A stretch of 64,000 nt of DNA, from positions 36,410,353 to 36,474,352 of the forward strand of contig CM023449.1 of the NCBI GenBank assembly GCA_013339765.2. Direction: 5' to 3'. The translations under genes and the position numbers were made by a program. The stretch is from Haemaphysalis longicornis (lineage: Eukaryota > Arthropoda > Arachnida > Ixodida > Ixodidae). The notes beneath the pieces were generated by a model that did no database searches, was not told where the DNA came from, and was given only the letters and a program-made list of their open reading frames with translations. Shown here in pieces: positions 57,141-64,000 of the stretch. The first letter of the stretch is position 1, and every line of letters begins with the position of its first letter.

Positions 57141-58851
57141 GCTGGACGCCAGGATCAGATGGTGAAAAGTGGCCAAAAAATTGTTTTTGGGGAATCCACA
57201 TTTCGATTGCTTGTTTTATATTCTATGCATTTGCAAAGTTTCCTCACCAGGAACCACCGTGAAGTGCCAACGCAAAATATTTATGCAATCTGAGGTGGAG
57301 AAATATTTCCGCAAAATGAAGAAAAACACGGCAATTTTCGCCGCGCAGTATCCTCCGGACATCGCCGAACGACGTCACTGGGCGCCACCATCTTGGTCGC
57401 ATTAGACCGGCCGAGTCTTCAACTTCCTCTTTACGGTCTCTGCTTTCATGTCGCTCACTCAGACACGCACAAACGGCAGTAAAAGAGAGACGGTGAAACC
57501 AAGCAACCCATCTACTACTACTACTACTACTACTAAGTGGTTCGAGTGAAAAGGAAAAGAGATGCACTGGGGATATTATTGAGCCCAGCTGGGGGCTCAC
57601 CTGCATACAACCCAGTGCGGGGGGGAGGGGGAGGAGGGTATATAAAGATTAGAGAGGAGAAAGGGAGTGATAAAGGGGATACCCATCCATACTAAGACGC
57701 GATTGGCTATTCCGCCGCGTTCGCTGAAATGGCTCTACTATAGTGCCTAGAATATACTGGCTAGTGTCTCGAGCGGAGCGCTTCGCTATGGGAGAGCGTG
57801 GCGCCGTTTGCAATGTAAGCCCACCGCTCCCGCAGCTCCTAGGATTTTAGCCACTGGAGACAGCCCCTCCCACGGCGGCTCGGAACAGCAAACCACGGGG
57901 GGGGCCTTGGTGACGGTGGCCAAGAAACGCCTGAGCGAGTGGTGGACCATAGTGCGCCGGTAATTGAACTGAACCTGCAGCAACCGCTCCGCAAAGGCAG
58001 CCTGAACTCAACGACAGTGTGGTGTGCGCGTGAATCATAGTGGCGTGATGGACCGTCACCGTACGCAACCGGCTCCCCGGAGAACGAAACTGAGCTCTCG
58101 AAATTGTCATTTCGTGTGTTTTGTGTGCTGTTTTTTTAGGTTTGTGTGTGAACAGTTTATACCGGTCTGGGCACCAATGTTGGAAGCCCGCCGATACAAA
58201 GGGTACGACCACAGATCATCATCATCATCATCATCATCATGCTGCTTTAGCAGACGATGCATTTTTTCGCTTCGGAAGGCGGAAAGGTGGCCTTGTGCGT
58301 GCTGATTAAAGAGGCTTGTGGACGTATTTTTTCTTCGGCCGAGAGGCACTGTTTATTGTTCTGCGTGGGTGCTTGGACATGCAAGCCATTCCGTCAGCCC
58401 CTCCCAGCCGTTCTGGGCTGATATTGCACTGGTTCGGCGGGCATGCGCGAGTATCCGTGCCACGCCAAATCGCGGGCTGTGTTCCGGGTTGTTGTTTTCC
58501 TGTCGCTGTCACTAAAACCGCTTTGTTTAACTGTAAACCAAGCGGACAATGCCAAAGTGATGGTGCAAATCGACAACATGCGAATTGCGCCGCTGTGTAA
58601 AAGCGGTATACCGCCCAAACAAGGGACATGTTTACCAATTCCGCGGATGATACGCGGCTTGCGTAATAGGAACGAAGCATCAGAAGAAAATACAGAAGGG
58701 TAACGGAGGCTGCAGTTGTTTGCGAAAAGTTTGTTCAGAGCAGTTGTACCGAGCAAATGCTTATATATGTTCACGTGCATGTTCTATGCACTATAGCGCT
58801 GCTTATACGGAGCGTGCCAGCTGCATATATTAAACAGCTGCCTGATACTGC
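57141..58851. other. Unrecognised stretch with two trinucleotide repeats
   Basis: (CTA)8 at 57512-57535 and (ATC)n at 58215-58240. A TATATAAAG motif lies at about 57639. No gene or splice-supported exon was recognised. Confidence 0.45.
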
Positions 58852-59951
58852 GGATACCCACCGGTTTTTTAAAGGGTACACAGCGTCCCCGTACCGTAGC
58901 TTGTCTCGACGGTGGAATAAACGCTTGGAGCTTGACCACAAGCAGCCGTAGGGAGGCGATGTGGGAGGTCCCTTGAACCCCTTCGCGCGGGGTAAGGAAT
59001 CGCTGGGCACCCACCAGTCAAAAGGGTACAAGCGCCCCCTGTACCAACCTGGCAGGGGATAAAGGGCTTTGGACCCGCTCTACCACTGCGGCATACGTGG
59101 GAGGCTGCTGCTCCGCGACTTCACTCGCTGACCACCCACCAGTTTGAAAGTGGGAACAGGCGCCTACCTCGGGGGTTCCTGGAAACCGTAATACCACGCC
59201 GTACCGTATCATTTGGTTACAAGAAAGTGGTAGGTACTTCTGTACCGCTGGGCACCAACCAGTATAAAAATTGGTACAAGCACCCCCTGAACAGGGGATC
59301 CAGTGCTTGGGAAGTTACCCGACTTTGTCGGGAAATGCCCCAGTGGAAGGGGTCGTAACTTTTAGCACCGACGACGATGGTCGAGTGGTAAAACACTCGT
59401 GTCTTAAGCGGGAGGCACCAGGTTCGAATCCTGGGCCGCCGGATACCCACCGGTTTCTTTAAAGGGTACAAGCGTCCCCGTACCGTAACTTGTCTCGATG
59501 GTGGAACAAACGCTTGGAGCTTGACCACAAGCAGCCATGGGGTGCCATGTGGTAGGTCACTCGAACCCCTTCGGGCGGGGTCTGGGATCTCTGGGCACCC
59601 ACCAGTTCAAAGGGTACAAGCGCCCCCTGTCTCGGGCGGGGGATAAAGGGCTTGGACACGCATTACCACTGCGGCAGACGTGGTAGGTTCCTCTGGAGCC
59701 GCTGGTCACCCGCCATAATGTAAATGGAGACAGGCGCCCCCCGTACGGGGGATCCAGTGTACTGTAAACCGTTCCACCACGTCAGTTTGTACCATGGGGT
59801 ACGAGAATGTGGGGACCGCTTACTTCGGTACCGCTGGGCAACCAACCAGTGAAAAAATTGGTACAGGCACCCCCTGCACAGGGGATCTCGGTGCGTGGGG
59901 AAGTTACCCGACTTGTCGGGAAATGCCCTGGTGGAAGGGGTCCGTAACTTT
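58852..59951. repeat. Modular array of stem-forming units (two 4-module half-arrays)
   Basis: Two half-arrays, 58852-59363 and 59441-59951 (512 and 511 bp), align module by module. Each has four modules of about 110-155 bp starting at 58852, 59005, 59130, 59250 and at 59441, 59593, 59704, 59835. Modules begin with a version of GGGCACCCACCAGT. The first stem pairs ACCC with GGGT in four modules, CCCAC with GTGGG at 59134, ACCAA with TTGGT in two and CCAT with ATGG in one. A second stem pairs AAGCGT with ACGCTT or AAGCAC with GTGCTT and encloses CCCCT/AGGGG or CCCCC/GGGGG. The last module of each half forms a three-way shape (AAGTTAC with GTAACTT enclosing CCCGAC/GTCGGG and CCCC/GGGG). Covarying arms suggest selection on, or an origin from, structured RNA. 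Function and strand are unknown. Confidence 0.75.
59365..59440 (+). tRNA. tRNA-like sequence between the half-arrays
   Basis: Reads as a tRNA fold: 5' CGACGAC against 3' GCCGCCG (two A-C mismatches), TGGTCGAGTGG as A box, an anticodon arm CTCGT/GCGGG, and a perfect T arm CCAGGTTCGAATCCTGG. The body resembles tRNA-Gly (AGTGGTA and GCGGGAGGC). With T33 placed normally the loop is GTCTTAA, anticodon CTT, which would be Lys. The D stem pairs poorly and there is no T-run directly downstream. It is probably a tRNA-derived part of the array, either a SINE-like head or a pseudogene. Confidence 0.5.
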
Positions 59952-60090
59952 TTCTGAGTTTGTGCGTTTTCGTGTTTGTAGCTGTTGCATGTGAGGGTCA
60001 TCAATCGGTGCTGGCATTTCGAGTTGCTTTTTTTTAGTTTTGCGTTTTCCCGTTGTAGCTGGTACGTGCGAGGGTCGTCAAGGCAAAGAA

Positions 60091-60350
60091 ATAGCCACCA
60101 AACACCTGATACCTCACTTTCATCACCGCTGCACACTGCCCGAGCATGTCAACGGCAGGTTTCATTCGTTCTTCTGTCTGGCCGTACATTCCGAACCCGC
60201 GGGGCTGTGTCAAGTGCCAGCCGTTCGGGCATGGGTACCACTCCTGTCCCGGCAGAACAACATGTGCCAAATGCGCCCATCATGATCATCTCAGCAGCAG
60301 AATGAGCTGTTTATTGATTCCGCTTGTGCCAACTTCAGCTCCAGATTAAT
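60091..60350 (+). pseudogene. LINE ORF1 (gag-like) zinc-knuckle fragment
   Basis: Two frames together read as the ORF1 protein of a Jockey/I-type LINE, an RNA-binding chaperone of the element ribonucleoprotein. First TKHLIPHFHHRCTLPEHVN, then after a frameshift near 60150 PYIPNPRGCVKCQPFGHG, giving a CCHC knuckle CVKCQPFGHGYHSC, and a second knuckle CAKCAHHDH that is decayed. Only the knuckle region remains; no ORF2 follows because a SINE and unrelated sequence come next. Confidence 0.75.
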
Positions 60351-60459
60351 GGCAAGCGTCAAGAAGCAGCGAAATGAAAGCACGCCGCATTTTGTTCCGC
60401 TGTGCACTAGCGAGTACCGTTCCAACAGGGAAAATGTGTCGCTCTTTAAAGCACCGACT

Positions 60460-60707
60460 AAACTCGCCGCGGTGGCTCAGTGGCTAAGACGTTGCGGCTG
60501 CTGAGCACAAGTTCGCGGGTTCGATTCCCGGCCGCGGCAGCTGCTTTTCGATGGAGGCGAAAAGCAAAAAACGCCCTGGTGTACGAGATTTCGACGCACG
60601 TTAAAGATCCCAGGTGGTCAAATTAATCCGTAGCCCTCATCTACTACTCGGCGCGCCTCATCGCCTGCGTTACGGTCCGGCGCGTTAAACCCTACAATAA
60701 ATATTCG
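60460..60707 (+). repeat. Ruka-like tRNA-derived SINE with 11 bp target duplication
   Basis: Full-length: A box TGGCTCAGTGG, B box GGTTCGATTCCCGGCC, body GAGGCGAAAAGCAAAAAACG, GTTAAAGATCCC, GGTCAAATTAATCC and end GTTAAACCCTACAATAAAT. AAGCACCGACT occurs at 60449-60459 and 60708-60718. The B box is intact, so this is the least decayed copy in the window. Confidence 0.92.
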
Positions 60708-60718
60708 AAGCACCGACT

Positions 60719-62016
60719 GACCCTTCACGGTTGTCAGAGTGGGAGAAGCGGATCAAGAGGAGCGGACAGGAAGCTGACGCCAATTGCGGTGAAACTGCGC
60801 GCCCGCCGCTCCTCCAGCCCGGCCGTGTCCCGGCGCCCGCCTCGAGCCCGCCCTCGGTGCAGTGGTGCAGTTCACACGCGGTCCATTTTGGCATATGCTT
60901 TCCTCGGTTTCGCGGTCGACTCGGTTGCCGTTGAGTGGTTTCATCATGCCTTGCGACTCTGGCAGTGACGTTATTGTTATCACGACTGTCATTATTGTTA
61001 TCATGTGCCAGCTTACGAGAAATTCGCAGCTCGAAAGACGCATCGAAAACGTGCCCGCGGTATCCCCGTCGTTTGTCCTTGATTGGGAACGCAGTGTAAT
61101 GCGTCCACAATCGTGGTTCATAAAGTGAACTTTTGGACTCATTGCGATGGTTATAAAATGCTGAGTTATTGCTGTTTCACAGCGCGCTTGCGAGCTTTTG
61201 GGAATGTAACTGTCACGTTGCGGCACGCGAGGCACAAGTTGCAGTGTGCGCTGGCATTGCGGCAACGTGTTCAGCAGGCGGCGCCCGATTTGGGACTGGT
61301 TGTATTGCACACGAGTAATAAAAATTGATGTGTGCGAAGTGAAATTTAATTCCAAACGAGAGGTGGCTATACACAGCAACGTTACCTAAATTACGATCGT
61401 GGTGAAATATGACGAGAGGGGGGTGCAATGATCCACCACGTCGCAGTGAGCAACTTTTGACGTGGCTCTACACTCATTCGTACAGCGCAGTCTGGGGATT
61501 AAAAATATTATTTTCGGCGTTTCGATCATTCAAAAATACATGTTGAGGTTGCAGCAATTGGCAATTGATAATCTTGATGGAACATTACGTTGTCCATTTG
61601 GATAATGCAGTAAGAATAAGTTTTGCTTGAACTAGAAGAACGAGGTATGCTAATAATAATTAATGTTGCAATTGTGTAAGAAAGTATATACTCTGCTTTC
61701 AAAAGCTCATTTATGCTTGTGATGCGCTAATATAAACCTTTCAACACTGAACAGCCCCATGAACTAAGCTGTAGCTTCAGCAAGGTATGACACCCAGCAA
61801 TCAGTTGAAAGTCAATTGCATACAATACTATTATAGCAATAACACATAACAATGTCAAGAAAAACCACGCCTCCCTCTTCACTTTAGGGACGGCTATGCA
61901 GTACGCATCCATCAAGTAAAGTATAGGCACCTTAGTAGTGTATATTAAACATCGTGGTACACTCAGCGTAAAACAGGCCCTTCTGCCATCTTAAGGACTG
62001 CATATAAAAACCTCCA
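60719..62016. other. Unrecognised non-coding stretch
   Basis: No gene or repeat recognised. GC-rich to about 61100, then AT-rich. Confidence 0.4.
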
Positions 62017-62140
62017 ATGAGCCAGGAAGGCATCCCAGATGCACCACATCAAAGGCCAAAGGTCTTTGAGGTCCTCCCCAAGCAAGGAAAGCAAGGACTA
62101 TGCTTTGAAAGTCGTGAAGTCATTGTAAACTTTGAGTGCC
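62017..62140 (+). pseudogene. Possible transposase N-terminal remnant
   Basis: Codons from ATG 62017 include PKVFEVLPKQGKQG followed by LCFESREVIVN, a pattern I associate with the N-terminal helix-turn-helix part of DDE transposases in arthropods (residues of the type SREVIxNV). After about 40 codons the match ends, although the frame stays open to 62286. It could be a captured exon. The family assignment is from memory and weak. Confidence 0.3.
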
Positions 62141-62649
62141 GTTTTCTCATAAGTGTATTACACAAGTTCATCGTTGCTCGTGGAAAGGATAGCATGGCAA
62201 CAACTGGGCGTATTTTGACCCTGTCTGTTTTATTTCAATCCTTGAAGAGTACTGCACGGCAAGACAGTCTCAGATTTTCATTTTAGGGCCTAGTTGTTTT
62301 TTAATGTGGAATTTACGGCTCGGTCGATTGTGTCCTACAGGGTACACGTAAAAATATGGTTTTCTGTAAAACAAAATGAAGGGTGTAAAAGAATTTTTAA
62401 GACTGTCTTGCCCTGTATTGTTCTTTCAGCTGCAGTTACAGAGTATTAAGAATTTCCAGCCATGTGTCAATACCTCGCTAGGCTTTCCACAAGCAGGACA
62501 ATATGTAAGCACCTGTAACACAGGAACTACTGAATGTATCATTATGAAATTTTAAATTTCGCCATTTGGAGTGTTTTCCAATGTGCGTGCCAAATTTGAT
62601 CAATCTCCGCCAAAAAAAACAAAAAATTCACACCGATCCCCACGTCTCC
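62141..62649. other. Unrecognised stretch
   Basis: No gene or repeat recognised. Confidence 0.35.
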
Positions 62650-62925
62650 CTTAAAATCAAAATTTTGATTCTCACACCAAATTGTGCATTTCGTGAAGTC
62701 TGCAATGACGTAACCAAGGACAGACCTTCACGCGAGCATTAGTGCGCCGTTTACTCGGCAGAGGAGTGCCAAACATTTCTTTTTTTATTGCCTGTCCCCC
62801 TAGATGGCGCCACCATTCTGCGCAGGACGGCTGTCTGCCTTTGCTCTGTTTTTTCAGATAGGTGCTGCCAGAGCAAACACAACCATGTCTCATAAGGCCA
62901 CTGAATGGCCAGGTTATTTATGAAC
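62650..62925 (-). mobile_element. Family A-related variant D4
   Basis: Carries AAAATTTTGATTCTCACACC, CATTAGTGCGCCGTTTACTC, TAGATGGCGCCACCATTCTG, GGTGCTGCCAGAGCAAAC and CACTGAATGGCCAGG in the order found in D1 and D2. Tips are missing. Confidence 0.72.
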
Positions 62926-63942
62926 AGCCAGGGTAATTATGCCCTCACCCCCTTAAACTTATAACGAGGTCTTACCCTGGTAGCGCCTTTCTACGGCGAA
63001 AAGGCAGTGGAAGTCAATGAGCACATCAATGATGTGTCTCAGATACTGATGGTAACAGTGTGAAGTTCCTACAGGTGGTGAAGATGCAGGAGTACAGGGC
63101 CATTTGCCTAACACATCAAGATGGTTGTGATAACAGATGACAAAGGCAGCGGTACAGGTGAAAACGCAATGTGGAACTTATACGCATGCTTTCTGAGGAG
63201 GCAAAATCCACAAGGGTTTCCCAACACACAAGGGAACTCCCGGTGCACTTCTCTCGGCGGGGACCTCAGAATACACGTGGTACAAGATGAGCTTCAAAGA
63301 TACGGTTTCCTCATCACACAACGAAAGGCAATTGGTCACAAACGTTGGTTCTTCCATTAAAAACAATGGTGAATACGATGTAATTTTTGCAGGAGTACCT
63401 TTTCGCATTGCCTCAGGACACCCACTAAAGCAGGACAGGCAGAACTGAAGGCTGCTCTGAGCATTTGTCTTTTATGAATAAACGGGCAGCATGGTTTTTT
63501 TTCTGAGTCTGTTCAGCCTCTCAATCTGCTTATGCCCTTTTTGCATGAATGAGGCGCATGCACTGTACTGTGATCACCCGCAGAAGTGGCTTCACAAAAT
63601 AACAAAACAGACACACTTATTTAAGAAGGCAGATTGGTCTTTGCGGCCGAAAAACGTCCGTTTTCTGAAAAATGGCATTTTCGGACATCACGGCTATTTT
63701 TACTATCAGTCTGCAAATTTCCGCATCAAAAGGCCCCATATTTCATTATAAATAACATTTTAAAGTTCACTCTACAGCTCAGTTCGTGTAGAATTCGATG
63801 GTGAAACGGCACACTAGCATTCCGCCCTCCGATATTTCGGCAACCAGAGCAGGTACAACTGTAATTTTTAGCTTCTGATACCAAAATGTGTGGGCAATAC
63901 AATGTCGGAACAATTTTTTTAAATGGAGGCTTTGAAAAATTA
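62926..63942. other. Unrecognised stretch
   Basis: Short open frames at 63121-63360 and 63491-63751 have no family features that I recognise. No repeat was identified. Confidence 0.35.
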
Positions 63943-64000
63943 CAGGGTGTCTAGCAAATTGCCTAATTCAATTTCCCTGACTTTTCCAGGTTTTCCATGA
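63943..64000. mobile_element. Tip of a hAT-like element running off the window
   Basis: Starts CAGGGTGTCTAGCAA and continues with TTCCCTGACTTTTCCAGG, a terminal sequence style common to hAT-type repeats in animals. The rest lies beyond the window, so size and coding content are unknown. Confidence 0.55.

Noticed and set aside
56647..57165. 172-codon open frame across repeat E
   Set aside because: The homologous block at 48221 has indels that change the frame, so it is not conserved as protein.
59365..59440. Stop-codon suppressor tRNA (anticodon TTA)
   Set aside because: That anticodon arises only if the loop is shifted by one base, which would put C at position 33; the normal placement gives CTT.
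58852..59951. CRISPR array
   Set aside because: Modules are over 100 bp, imperfect, without unique spacers, and the genome is eukaryotic.

Overview
The window is non-coding-rich animal DNA crowded with transposable elements. It most likely comes from a hard tick (Ixodidae). The main grounds are several copies of a tRNA-derived SINE that looks like the tick Ruka family, an RTE-type LINE ending in a (TGA)n tail, a Helitron fragment, a hAT transposase relic, and many short inverted-repeat DNA elements. Bacterial gene architecture, operons and ribosome binding sites are absent. The species call is inference from repeat style; I could not search a database.

Host genes: the only convincing host coding signal is two phase-0 exons on the minus strand (7036-7173 and 3917-4036). 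Both have good splice sites and together encode WD40/beta-propeller-like strands. The roughly 3 kb intron between them holds a decayed RTE LINE in the opposite orientation. Another stretch, 47696-48052, looks protein-like but is unrecognised. Most other open frames are short or antisense shadows.

Layout: 1-11 kb holds a nested pair of TTAA-flanked elements, the two exons, the RTE LINE and a Helitron (DUF6570) fragment. 11-21 kb is mostly unrecognised sequence with two SINE pieces, a CpG-rich TATA-bearing stretch and a (TA)n tract. 21.5-30 kb is bracketed by inverted TTAA-flanked ends 8.4 kb apart. 30.9-41.9 kb is one TTAA-family element split by a 10.2 kb hAT transposon. The hAT carries a broken transposase on the minus strand and was itself colonised by SINEs, a TA-flanked MITE, a CATGGAGGA-ended element and tandem repeats. 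43.5-57 kb is a dense mosaic of TTAA-flanked elements, foldback elements, a pogo-like element, a solo LTR and a 300 bp dispersed repeat. Several of these insertions can be dated relative to each other by nesting. 58.8-60 kb is an unusual modular array whose modules keep stem-forming potential through compensatory changes, with a tRNA-like sequence between its two half-arrays. 60-64 kb holds a LINE ORF1 zinc-knuckle fragment, a SINE with target-site duplications and the start of another DNA transposon.

The most notable objects are the modular structured array at 58852-59951, the 10.2 kb hAT that splits a copy of another element, and a 20 bp palindrome that looks like the two fused tips of a larger transposon with its target duplication intact. 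At least four element families here share TTAA targets and AGGGR-type tips, which suggests one transposase superfamily (Kolobok/T2-like, or less likely piggyBac) shaped much of the locus.
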